Shown: piece after piece, positions 8,209 through 16,575 of the stretch
Layout: each line of letters begins with the position of its first letter
Position numbering within the stretch: the first letter of the stretch is position 1
NCBI GenBank assembly: GCA_018398765.1
Contig: JAHBMJ010000454.1
Coordinates: 1 to 22,500, forward strand
DNA: 22,500 bases
Reading direction: 5' to 3'
DNA from: Chromera velia
Taxonomy: Eukaryota > Sar > Chromeraceae
Notes under the pieces: generated by a model
What the model was told of the DNA's origin: nothing
What the model saw: only the letters and a program-made list of their open reading frames with translations
The model's database searches: none
Made by a program: the position numbers and the translations under genes

Positions 8209-9901
8209 CACGCACGCACGCACGCACGCAGGCGGGAAGACTGACTGACAGACAGACCGACATCTATGTAGACCGACCCCATAAGAAATTCCAGCCTGGC
8301 GATGTCCCTGTCGAGTTTTTCTTCTTCGCTCATCTCCCTGTAGGGTTTCGCCTGTTTGTTCAGAAAGCTTCGTGGACGTGAGATGGAGTCTCTCACAGGA
8401 AAGAGTCCCTGCGGAGCCCGTGGGACGGGAGGAAGAGGAGGTGCCGCCCGCTGAGCTGCAGTGGGAGGCATGATATACGGCGGATAGACGGGCTGCGACA
8501 CTTGCTCTGCCTGGGGGGGAGGTATCAGCGGCGTTTGCGCCGGGGGCGCCACCTGCTGAGCTTGGGTGGGAGGCATGGTGAACGGCGCATGGACGGGCTG
8601 CGACACCTGCTGTGCATGGGGGGGAGGTATCAGCGGCGTCTGCGCAGAGGGCGGCACCTGCTGAGCTTGGGTGGGAGGCATGGTGAATGGCGCATGGGGG
8701 GGCTGCGACACCTGCTGTGCATGGGGGGGAGGTATCAGCGGCGTCTGCGCCGGGGGCGCCACCTGCTGAGCTTGGGTGGGAGGCATGGTGAACGGCGCAT
8801 GGACGGGCTGCGACACCTGCTGTGCCTGGGGGGGAGGTATCAGCGGCGTCTGTGCCGGGGGCGCCACTTGCTGAGCTTGGGTGGGAGGCATGGTGAACGG
8901 CGCATGGGGGGGCTGCGACACCTGCTGTGCCGGGGGTGGAGGTATCAGCGGCTTCTGCGCAGGGGGCGGCACCTGCTGAGCCTGGGAGGGAGGAAGGCCG
9001 GTCTGTGTGTGGGGGGGCGGGATTCGTTGCGGGTGTGAAGGAGGGCGATGAGCCTCGGTGGTGGGGGGAGGCTGGCCTCGTGCCTGTGAAGGGGTGGGTG
9101 CCGTGTGAGGTTGGGGGGTGGGGGCGAAAGTCTGAGAGGTGGATGGCGCCTGGGGCCCTGCCCTGTTGGCATTCGTTGATGGGGTGTGAGGGGGAACGGT
9201 GGTTTTTTGGGGGGTTTCATGTTGGTCTGAGGGGGTATTCCTCTTTGGAGTGTGTAGTTGATCTTGGTCTTTCGTGATTGGTTCCTGAACGTCGCCCTCG
9301 GACTCCTCCAAAGTTGGAGAGACCTGGTTAGTCTCTCCGTTTTTTGGAGAATCTCTTTGGGGCCTGGGGGGAGTCTTCACCCCGTTGACTGTCCATCCGG
9401 GTGGAGGCCTTTCTTCTTTCTCCTTGTTCGCGTTGTTCTCTGGAGGCTTGAACGCCATGTAGGCCTTCTTGAGAGCCCTACGAACAGAAAGGAGGGGAGG
9501 TGACAAGCCAGTTGACGAGTTTAGAAGAAGTTTCAAAGAAATGGACAGACACAGAGAGGGAGAGAGAGATACAACACATAGGTAGATCCATCTGTACCCA
9601 GAAACGTGTGCAACTTTTGGTAGACTTCATACAGAAGAACATGTAGCCAGACTGACTTGAACAGTTTCTCTCGCCACACGTCGTTGTTCCACGGGTTCCT
9701 TTTGCAGTTCGTGCAGTCAGGAGGTTCTCTCGGTGAGAGAAAGAGGGTGCTGAAGAACACAGCCGCCACTGCTGTTGGGATGAAAACCATGTAGAAGTAC
9801 ATCTTGAACTCTGCTCGAAACCAGTCATAGGTTGCAAGCATTCGAACTTGCCACCGCATCTCTGGGGTGAAATAGTCAGGGAAAAGGTCTTCGTAGTCCA
9901 T
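6598..9901 (-). CDS. Predicted single-pass membrane protein with Pro/Gln repeats and an RS/RE-rich region, four exons
   Basis: Function unknown. Proposed exons are 9901-9576, 9477-8278, 8013-7951 and 7282-6598. The reading phase is consistent across all junctions, giving about 757 aa. The start is the ATG at 9901 (context TTCAAAATGGAC); the frame is open upstream but without another ATG. Residues 1-33 are acidic and aromatic (MDYEDLFPDYF). Residues about 34-55 form a membrane segment (YFYMVFIPTAVAAVFFSTLFL). A CTNCKRNPW motif follows at 63-71. Exon 2 is Pro/Gln/Thr-rich with five 35-residue repeats, then a charged helix (MSEEEKLDRDIARLE) that runs on into exon 3 (GLLEEQKQRNEVVMEVA). Exon 4 has an Arg/Ser/Glu-rich tract and a His/Thr run, then a helix (FLEHLTEFQKGTERAMEKEE), and stops at 6598. 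Donors are GTGAGT at 7950 and GTCGGT at 8277. The exon 1 donor is the least certain: GTTGTA at 9575 fits the phase, while GTACAG at 9597 is a better site but would need a different acceptor. Confidence 0.62.
8161..8231. repeat. Compound microsatellite (CG)n(CA)n(CGCA)n in an intron
   Basis: Alternating purine-pyrimidine run: CG to about 8170, CA to about 8201, then CGCA units to about 8230. It lies in the intron between exons 2 and 3 of the gene at 6598-9901. On the sense strand it is a (GCGT)n(GT)n(GC)n run about 45 bases downstream of the donor, and is capable of Z-DNA. Confidence 0.95.
8469..8993 (-). repeat. Coding minisatellite: five 105-bp units (35-aa Pro/Gln repeats)
   Basis: GTGGGAGGCAT recurs at 8461, 8566, 8671, 8776 and 8881, an exact 105-bp spacing. 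On the minus strand each unit encodes 35 residues of the type PPTQAQQVAPPAQTPLI followed by PPPQAQQVSQPVHAPFTM. Units 2-4 are nearly identical; units 1 and 5 are more diverged. Unit length is kept in frame, as expected for a translated repeat. The long opposite-strand frame at 8502-9038 is its shadow. Confidence 0.95.
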
Positions 9902-10250
9902 TTTGAATGTCAGAAGGTGATGAGGGCCTGGAGTCGGAGGAGCAAACAAGGCCGTGCAGGCACGTGAACGTTCAGTCTGCAGAAGGATCAGTGGACGATC
10001 AACAGACAGAGCTTCGAGAAGCGTCTTTGTAGCAAACGCTCAGAACAGCCACTGATCTGACAAGCAATGAGAAAGATGTCGATCGATCAATCTCGCTTGC
10101 TTTCTACCTGTCCGAGCTTCCTTCGACTCTCTCAATCGATCTTGCTGCCCCTCGCGAGCTAGCTGGCAGCTTGTATGAGAATACGTGTCCCGGAAAGCGA
10201 AAAAGCCCTCAATTGCATGCACGCATGGCCCCGCCCGGAAAGTTCGTCGC

Positions 10251-10260
10251 TGTATATATG
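10251..10260 (-). promoter_or_regulatory. TATA-like box upstream of the gene at 9901
   Basis: The minus strand reads CATATATACA about 350 bp upstream of the ATG, just downstream of a GC-rich palindrome and followed by a GGGCGGGG box (about 10229-10238). This is a plausible core promoter, but the spacing would require a long leader or a leader intron. Confidence 0.35.
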
Positions 10261-10266
10261 GAGAAT

Positions 10267-10287
10267 CGGCGCGCATTCCGCGCGCCG
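10267..10287. repeat. GC-rich hairpin palindrome
   Basis: CGGCGCGC, a loop of ATTCC, then GCGCGCCG: a perfect 8-bp stem. It lies next to the TATA-like sequence upstream of the gene at 9901. Comparable CGCG palindromes lie upstream of the carboxypeptidase gene. Confidence 0.75.
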
Positions 10288-10323
10288 TGAGGTATATAGC
10301 GAAAATACACAAACTTTATGTTT

Positions 10324-10583
10324 TGTCACGGGACCTCCCTGAACCTAACTACCACTTGAAAGTTGAAGCCGCATTTTTAGACTAGCTTGAAAGTCTGCGC
10401 CGCAGGCGCGGATCAGTTACGCGCATTTACGGTGTCTTGAAAGCCAAGGCCGCATATCTGGACGGTGTCTTGACACTGTACGCCGCAAGCATGGACGGTC
10501 TCTTGAAAAACGATGCCGTAGATAGAGATTATCTTGATTATATTTTTTCAAGTGACACTTAGTTTCAGGGAGGTTTGTCACGG
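10324..10583. mobile_element. MITE copy 1 (10332-10575) with 8-bp target duplication
   Basis: Inverted ends: (G/A)ACCTCCCTGAA on the left and TTCAGGGAGGTT on the right. The flanks are a perfect 8-bp direct repeat, TGTCACGG, at 10324-10331 and 10576-10583. Internally CTTGA recurs at 10354, 10386, 10436, 10469, 10502 and 10533, mostly 31-33 bp apart, each followed some 7 bp later by GCCGCA or similar. No coding capacity. It is an inverted relative of the element at 10725-10958. The 8-bp duplication fits several superfamilies (hAT, MULE, P, Merlin); the ends do not look like typical hAT ends, so I leave it unassigned. Confidence 0.88.
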
Positions 10584-10716
10584 TGCTGGTTGCAAATTTC
10601 ACATGTGGTAACAATATGATCGGGAAAAACTGGACTATATTCACACTGCAGCACTTTATTACAGCAACTAGCAGCAAATCTTCTTCCTTCGATTCATTGT
10701 AGGAGGGGCTAAAACG

Positions 10717-10966
10717 GGCACAACAACCTCCCTGAACCTAAATACTACTTGAAAAAAAATAATTAAGATGATCTCTATCTGCGGCATCATTTTTCAAGAG
10801 ACTGTCCACACCTGCGGCGTAGCCAGTCAAAAGACCACCCAGATATGCGGCTTTAACTTTCAAGACACTGTAAATGATCCGCGCCAGCGGCGCGCACTTT
10901 CAAGCTTATCCAAAAATGCGGCTTAAACTTTCAAGTGGTAGTTAGGTTCAGGGAGGTTGGCACAAC
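10717..10966. mobile_element. MITE copy 2 (10725-10958), inverted relative to copy 1
   Basis: Ends AACCTCCCTGAACCTAA and TTAGGTTCAGGGAGGTT. The flanks are a perfect 8-bp direct repeat, GGCACAAC, at 10717-10724 and 10959-10966. Its reverse complement aligns with copy 1 along its whole length, including the CTTGAAAG...GCCGCA subrepeats, with mostly C/T and G/A differences. The two copies have different target duplications, so they are separate insertions rather than one duplicated block. Confidence 0.9.
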
Positions 10967-12632
10967 GTTACATAACTTGCTGCACAAGGGTATATAAGGG
11001 GTCCTTTCAAGTTTGAGTGTCTTAATTCTCGGCCGAAAGGGAAATGAAAATTGGAAGTTACACCGTTTTGCTGCGTTCTCCAGATTTTTTGATATATCAA
11101 ACAAAATTAATAATTTGATATCTTTTGACTTCATTTGACTTTGAGAGCGTAAAGTGAGTGTACAAAGACTGATTAATTGAAGGAGAGAGGCAAGGGGGAA
11201 AAGGTTTAAATGGTTAGCTCAGTGTCACTCTAACATCATTTAGATGATGACTATATATGAAAAACTTTCACCATAAACCAGAAATTCAATTTAATATATT
11301 ATAATTAAGGATCTCCTAGGATCTCCCATACCTACAGTCTGCTTACGTACAGCCCAATTCAAGTAACTCATGATCACTAAGTAACTCAAATAAACTTAAG
11401 TTTCAACTTTAAGAACATAATAAATATGTAATGAATTCATTACGTTTTTTTTTTTTCTTTTCTTAAAGTTTTTATTAGCTAGACGGCAACGCTTCCCCCT
11501 TTGAGTCGATCACCGCCACTCATCAGGCATGGCGGGAGGACGCCTCCCCCCCGCGAGACGCCATTATGAATTTATGGTGGAAGAGATTTGGTAGGGAAAT
11601 GAATCAAACAGCATTCGTGTCCAAGACTCTATAAGCATTCATCCATCTATCCATCCATGGGTATCCATGGGAGAATCAGTCCAGTATCAGAGATAATGGA
11701 CGTACATTCAACAGTGAAGGGATGGAGGGATCGATGCATGTGGAACAACAATCAGCTTTCTACTGTCTGCCCGGCCCCCGCGTTACTTGAATTCACAAGA
11801 CACCCCTGGCTGCTGTTGCAGGATTCGACCTAGGATTCGACGGGGTTTTGCCCGACAGCCGTTGAGACAAACGAGTGACCCAAAAGCGAAAACGAAGGGA
11901 AAAAAGAGACAAGACGAAAACGGGAAGAGAAAAGCATTCGGCAGCACGTCAGAAGACGACAAGCTGACAATCAAAGGAATTGAGGAAGAACATGAATCCA
12001 TGTGAGCGAACTAGAAGCTAATTAACAAAAAAAAAGACCAAGACTCATGGAAGCAAAAACTCTTGCAGACCACCCCCACTGGAGCTCCCACGTTCACGCA
12101 AACATTTCAGAGAAAAGGAATAAATAAACATGCAGAAAAGCGGAAACAAGTTAGGCAGCAATTTGAATTCAGTTACCACCGCTGACTGAACAGCGTCTGC
12201 AGCCATCCACTCGATCCACCCATGCATGCGTCCATTGATCCATCCACACAATTAACAACCCACCCACAAAAAGTGGATCCCCCGATCCATCCCCCGATCC
12301 ATCCATCCATCCATGTATGCACCCACCTTCATGCGTTGGTTTACTCGTACGCCGAGTCTGCCCTCTTTACTTACCGACATGCTTTGCTCTCTCTGTCAGG
12401 TGATGCGAAGAGCCATACAAAAGCCGAAGAGATCGGCTGCTGAGTCCCTAGCAACATTCATTCTCACGATCTCTCTTCCTCACTTCAAACAAACAGACGA
12501 ACACGTGTAGACACACATGCATACACGGACGCACAAGCACATGCACATCCATGCAGAGTCACCCTGCCCCATTCTATCTGTGAGCAGAATAACAACACAT
12601 CAGAACGACAGAACGCAACACACAAAAAAAGC
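10967..12632. other. Intergenic, no gene recognised
   Basis: AT-rich to about 11460, then mixed. There is a TATA-like TATATAAGG at 10991 with no supported gene after it, a small GC hairpin (GGGAGG, ACG, CCTCCC) at 11534-11548, and (ATCC)n tracts. Short ORFs at 11787-12005 and on the opposite strand have no recognisable motif. The part next to 12633 is probably carboxypeptidase 3' untranslated region. Confidence 0.5.
12222..12316. repeat. Imperfect (ATCC)n microsatellite
   Basis: Repeated GATCCATCCATCC words, interrupted by A-rich and C-rich bases. A smaller cluster is at 11640-11670. Confidence 0.8.
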
Positions 12633-14036
12633 TCATGGGAGAATTTCATTCTCTGCCCCTCCCTCTTCTCCCTGACTCCCCTCCGCCTCACCCTTCAAGC
12701 TTTCAAACACAGGCGCTGCCTCCTCTATGAACCCCAACAACCCCTCCTTATTCCTGTCCCAATAGAAAGGCAACATGCGGGCAGGGGGCATCTTCGGTCG
12801 GGACAGCTCCAACGTGAACATGCGGGTATTTCGAAAATGATTCATGTAGTCTTGCTCACCCCCCCACACAGAATACCAGTCATACCCATTTGTAATTCCA
12901 TTATCGAATCGGGACATGTATCTAGGATCTACAGCGTGGGCAGCATCAGCATACTTCTTTGCCACCCTCCTCCACCATGCATCGTCAGGGTGCCTCTCTT
13001 GAATAGAGTCCCATGGGTAATTGATCACCTCGGCCCCCCCATGCATATTCACACCCAGAGTGAAGTTGTGGGTTCTCACGAAGTCCAAAAAGACCTCATT
13101 CTCTGTCTGAATCGGCCGACCTCCAGGAGGCCCCTCTGCCATAAGCATGTACGGATGATTTCTGTTCAAATCCAACCAATTGGAGTTGAACCGTCTCGCA
13201 CCCCTGATCGTAGTATCCCCCCCCGCATAGGTCCCATCAGGATTCCTCAAGGGAATGAACCAGAGCACGCTGGAGTTGACGATCGACTTCAACCGAGCGT
13301 CGGAGTCATACCCTTGCAACAAAGTCTGCACCAACTTCAGAGACAAAGGAAGCCCCACAACCTCGTCTCCGTGCATGTTAGCATCAAGCAACACGGAGGG
13401 TTTGTCGTCGTTGGCGTCTCCCGACACCCTCATGAGCAGAATCTCTCTGCCCAAGACGCTGTCCCCAATCTTCTCCACCCGACACAGGTCGGGACGCAGG
13501 GCGGCTAGCCCCCTGACCAGGCTTTTATAGCCTTCATAGGTCGGATAGGCAGAAAGCACGTCGGAGGTTGCGGTGAGCTTGTCAGACATCACAGGCGCCT
13601 CCCCCGTCTCGCTGGGTCGCTGCCTGAGTTGGAGACTGTGGACGACTGCGGAGGTGCTACTGCTACTGCTGCTGTCTGCCTTAGGGAGGGAAAGAGACTT
13701 CTGAGCCTCTCGGATGGAACCCCGAAGACTGAGCACATCAAACATGGAAGGCAGGGAAGCGGAAGGGGACCCTGTCTCCTTGGCTTCATGTTGGGGGTGC
13801 TGCTCTAGGAGGGCTTGGAAGTTCTCTGTGGAGGCATACGCAGTGACAGTGCGCGTGGCGACGTCAATGGAGTCGATGGAGAGTTGCAAGTGCTGCACCA
13901 ACCGGTTGAGGGCAGAGAGCTCATTTATCTGGAAGGAGAAAAAGACTTCGTCTGTAGACAGAGAGAAGACTGAGCTCGACTGGAGTGTGTAAAGGAGGAG
14001 ACAGGGCAAGAGGGGCAAGAGGGAAGGGACCCTCAT
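12633..14036 (-). CDS. M14-family zinc carboxypeptidase, secreted, intronless
   Basis: A metallo-carboxypeptidase that removes C-terminal residues from peptides. The start is the ATG at 14036 (467 aa); the frame runs open to 14156, but only a GTG lies there, whereas this ATG opens directly into a signal peptide (residues 1-25, SLLPLLPCLLLYTL). Residues 30-80 form a small N-terminal domain (EVFFSFQI...VTAYAST), followed by a Ser-rich linker (residues 122-130). The catalytic domain starts near AYPTYEGY (163). Zinc ligands are H222 and E225 in MHGDEVVG and H332 in NMHGGAEVINYPWD. The substrate-binding Asn-Arg is N291-R292 in LDLNRN. The catalytic base is E410 in FTLELS. RNPDGTYAGG (264-273) and NGITNGYDWYSVWGGEQDY (379-397) are typical of the M14B-like branch. 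All key residues are present, so it is likely active in the secretory, vacuolar or extracellular space. The C-terminal tail (450-467) is acidic. The single uninterrupted exon contrasts with the intron-rich neighbours. Confidence 0.95.
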   Translation of the reverse strand: MRVPSLLPLLPCLLLYTLQSSSVFSLSTDEVFFSFQINELSALNRLVQHLQLSIDSIDVATRTVTAYASTENFQALLEQHPQHEAKETGSPSASLPSMFDVLSLRGSIREAQKSLSLPKADSSSSSSTSAVVHSLQLRQRPSETGEAPVMSDKLTATSDVLSAYPTYEGYKSLVRGLAALRPDLCRVEKIGDSVLGREILLMRVSGDANDDKPSVLLDANMHGDEVVGLPLSLKLVQTLLQGYDSDARLKSIVNSSVLWFIPLRNPDGTYAGGDTTIRGARRFNSNWLDLNRNHPYMLMAEGPPGGRPIQTENEVFLDFVRTHNFTLGVNMHGGAEVINYPWDSIQERHPDDAWWRRVAKKYADAAHAVDPRYMSRFDNGITNGYDWYSVWGGEQDYMNHFRNTRMFTLELSRPKMPPARMLPFYWDRNKEGLLGFIEEAAPVFESLKGEAEGSQGEEGGAENEILP

Positions 14037-14156
14037 CTCCCTTGCAGCTGGAGTGAGTGATTCGCTTCTTTTGTCTGCTGAGTCTCTTTGCCTGCAGCCA
14101 ATTTCAATCTCTCTCTGCAAAAGAACCAGAGCGTCTGGAAAGGATCTGATCGCCAC

Positions 14157-14574
14157 CCAGCTGGGCTAGCACGATGCCTCGATCGAAAGACTGAGTGAGC
14201 AGCTGTCTCTGTGTTTTTCGACGGTGCCCTGACAGCTTCTTGGAAGACGGACTAACTGAGGAGATGTGGTGGACGCTGTCTTGCGGATTCCACTTTTTGA
14301 GCAATTCCCGGCCACCGACGAAGAGGCTCGGAAGAGCACAACTGCAGGGGATCAACGTACTGGGTCATTCTGATTTCTTGCTGATCGAAAGATTGCATGA
14401 ACCTAGCTGCATGCATCATTTTTTTTGTGCATCGAACGGCGCGCTACGCGCGCTTGACAAAAACTTACGTGCCGCGAACTGAGTCCATGCAGTGCATGTG
14501 CGCGCACTTATGCGCGATATCGCGCGGCCGATGCAAAATGATGCAAAGGCCGGTGCATGCATGCACATGCACTC
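14157..14574. other. Carboxypeptidase upstream region with stacked palindromes
   Basis: About 120-540 bp upstream of the carboxypeptidase ATG (minus-strand gene). Contains GCGCG-CTA-CGCGC at 14439-14451, the perfect palindrome GCGCGATATCGCGC at 14512-14525, and TGCATGCATGCA-type words near 14554-14568. No gene recognised. A regulatory role is inference. Confidence 0.5.
14512..14525. promoter_or_regulatory. Perfect 14-bp GC palindrome
   Basis: GCGCGATATCGCGC is its own reverse complement. It lies about 480 bp upstream of the carboxypeptidase start and could be a dimeric factor site. Confidence 0.4.
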
Positions 14575-14718
14575 CTGATATTGAGGATTCTTCATACTGG
14601 TTCGACAAAGGACTAGAGAGACACTAAAGGTAATTCTTTATAGTGTCTCTCTGGTCCTGCATGTGTCGGGCCAGTATATGCATCTTGCCTATAGGTTATC
14701 CGTCTGATATTGAGGATT
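14575..14718. repeat. Imperfect hairpin element between 15-bp direct repeats
   Basis: CTGATATTGAGGATT occurs at 14575-14589 and 14704-14718. Between them, 14594-14626 pairs with 14641-14677 around a 14-base loop. The inner 17 bp (ending GAGAGACACTA) has one mismatch, a transition, and the outer part (ATACTGG...CGACA) pairs with a few bulges. This could be a foldback or MITE-like element with a duplicated target, or a small-RNA precursor. Confidence 0.65.
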
Positions 14719-14735
14719 GCATGCATGCATGCATG
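14719..14735. repeat. (GCAT)n self-complementary microsatellite
   Basis: GCATGCATGCATGCATG directly after the second 15-bp direct repeat. Confidence 0.9.
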
Positions 14736-15550
14736 ATCGAACAGCGGGAATAACAGCGAATTCATATCAATCACGAGGCAGATCAAGCCTTCCATCAGAC
14801 CTCTGCACAAGTGTGGCCGCTGAAGTGGTTGGCATGGGCGCCCATGCATTCCTTTTCTAAAAGTCGCGCTCAACAGAGCTGAACGATCGCAAATGCTCGC
14901 ATGCAAACGGTAGACTGCATGCCTGACCTTCAGAGAATAATAATATTAGATACAGGAAGACCGATTGGGCAGCAATGAGAGTGTCTGCAGGTTGGAAGTG
15001 AAGAAGAAGAACCCCACTAAGTTGGTTTTTTCTTCGCATTTGACCCTCAGTGCGCGAGGAGACGGAGGACGCCGTAGCTGGACGGAAACCTGACATGGGA
15101 GCGTCAGCGTCTCCGTGTGTTTCTGAGAACGCCGTCTGGAAGCTGGACTGCTGCACGCTGTAACGTTGGCCTGTCCTGGGTTTTCGTTTGAGCCGTGCTC
15201 TCTGAATGGCCCTGGAGTTGGGACGGTTCGGTCTTCTTTGCAGCGTTAGGGCGAACTTTCGGGCTCGGTCTGGACACTTTCAGCAGGGAGACAGAGTGCT
15301 TGTTGGAAAAGTTCTGCAGATCTACACCGTAGTCGCATTTGTTTCCTCCTCGTATGTGTAGAACAGATACTTTTGTCACTCCCTATGGGGTCTGCGTGCG
15401 GGTAAAATCCCGTGTCGCTCTCGTCAAATCTGCACAGGCGTCAATAAAAACACCCTACTGCATTGGGAATGGATATATATATAAAGGTGTGTACATGTGC
15501 ATGCACACGGACGGACAGACGGACGTGTGTGTGTATAGTGTATATACATA
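14736..15550. other. Intergenic, no gene recognised
   Basis: Mixed sequence with short overlapping ORFs on both strands. A minus frame at 15104-15379 (91 codons) is Ser/Lys/Gln-rich but has no motif I can name and no supported splice partners. Confidence 0.45.
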
Positions 15551-15598
15551 TGTGTGGGTGGGTGGGTGGGGGTGTGGGGGTGTGGGTGTGGGTGTGGA
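15550..15598 (+). repeat. G-rich minisatellite with G-quadruplex motif
   Basis: GGGTGGGTGGGTGGGGG at 15556-15572 has four G-runs with single-base loops, followed by more GTGTGGG units. It lies immediately upstream of the reverse transcriptase remnant. Confidence 0.85.
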
Positions 15599-15599
15599 A

Positions 15600-16520
15600 G
15601 AAAAAACAGGTCGAAAAAGGTGACCCCCTATCCCCTCTTCTGTTCTTGATTTTTATTCAGGACCTCCATGAGAGAGTGAAGGCATCTGCACTACAGTAGT
15701 GCGAATGTCGTGCTCGGCGGTGTTGAGTGCGACAGCCTCGGATATGCGGACGCCTTTGTGCCTTTGGCTGAATCCGTGCAAGACTTCCAGGTGAGTCAGT
15801 CTGGATCGATGAGTTGAATGCATGCCTTTGGTCAAGAGAGAGGCCTCACTGTTGATCTAACAAAGGCGAAAGTCATGCGTCTGTCCGATCGGATTCCCTG
15901 TTTTTGATAGAAAGGAGGTCGAAAGAGCCTATAAAGTCCTACAAATATCTGGGTATTAATTCTTTTGTTTAAAGGAGGCAATTTGAAGAAGCTGATTGAA
16001 GAAACACTCAGAGTAGCCGACAGGCAGAAAGATTTGGCATGCACAAGATTTGGACCTTTCATTAGGACACCTTCTCCCTGCAGGAGAAGTCGACAATGTG
16101 TGTCCCTGTGCATTCTGGCTATCGCTACCACCGTTGCTTTATACCATTTGACAGCCCTACCATCCTTCAGTCAGACTTGGATGCCTTGAATGTCCTCCGA
16201 TTGCGTTTTTTTCGTTGGGTACTGAGTCTGTCTTACTCTTCTTTCCATTTTTTTCCGTCAACCCACTGTATGCTATTGGTCGACACCAAGGCCGGATTGT
16301 TCTAGCTCCAGCGCCGCCGCATCGTCTTCGTGGACCATGGTCTCCTGTTTATCATGCCTGCATGTACATGACATTGTTGCCGCGTGGTATCTGAATGGCT
16401 GGATGCCTTCCAATCTCAGAATACCGGCAGACATCTGAGCTGTCTTGATGAATGGTACTTGTCCCACCGCAATGATGTACGGCGCATACAAGTTGGTTGG
16501 GTGGATGCCGCGTGACTGGG
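15600..16520 (+). pseudogene. Decayed non-LTR retrotransposon (LINE) reverse transcriptase
   Basis: GDPLSPLLFLIFIQDL at 15619-15666 matches the RT palm motif of LINE elements (usual form QGDPLSPLLF). The catalytic box, normally YADD, reads LGYADAFVPLAES near 15737-15775, so the second Asp is lost. GLTVDLTKAKVM (15842-15877) and YKYLGI (15940-15957) follow in the order usual for LINE RTs. These motifs fall in different frames (one shift between the first and second, another before YKYLGI) and stops intervene. A last open stretch, SEWLDAFQSQNTGRHLSCLDEW..., ends at a TGA near 16512, followed by an A-rich tail (16553-16575). Endonuclease and upstream RT motifs are missing, consistent with 5' truncation. 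Inactive. Confidence 0.78.
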
Positions 16521-16575
16521 GTTGAAACAAATTGTAATTGCTGATCAGTAATTTAAAAAAAATAAAGAAAGACAG

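Noticed and set aside
8502-9038. 178-codon plus-strand ORF of RHLLSLGGRHGE-type repeats
   Set aside because: It is the opposite-strand shadow of the 105-bp coding minisatellite. The minus frame fits the splice phases and a full gene model.
9902-9949. N-terminal extension of the membrane-protein gene to 9949
   Set aside because: It would need a TTG start. The ATG at 9901 has a good context.
10332-10958. CRISPR-like repeat-spacer pattern from the CTTGAAAG subrepeats
   Set aside because: Repeats are short and diverged with irregular spacing, they lie within a TIR element with target duplications, and the sequence is eukaryotic.
10988-11000. TATATAAGG promoter on the plus strand
   Set aside because: No supported plus-strand gene follows within more than 1 kb, and such words are expected in AT-rich DNA.
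11531-11555. Possible RNA gene at a GC hairpin
   Set aside because: Only a 6-bp stem with a 3-base loop. No tRNA arms or box elements could be found.
14037-14156. N-terminal extension of the carboxypeptidase to 14156
   Set aside because: It would need a GTG start. The ATG at 14036 begins a clear signal peptide.
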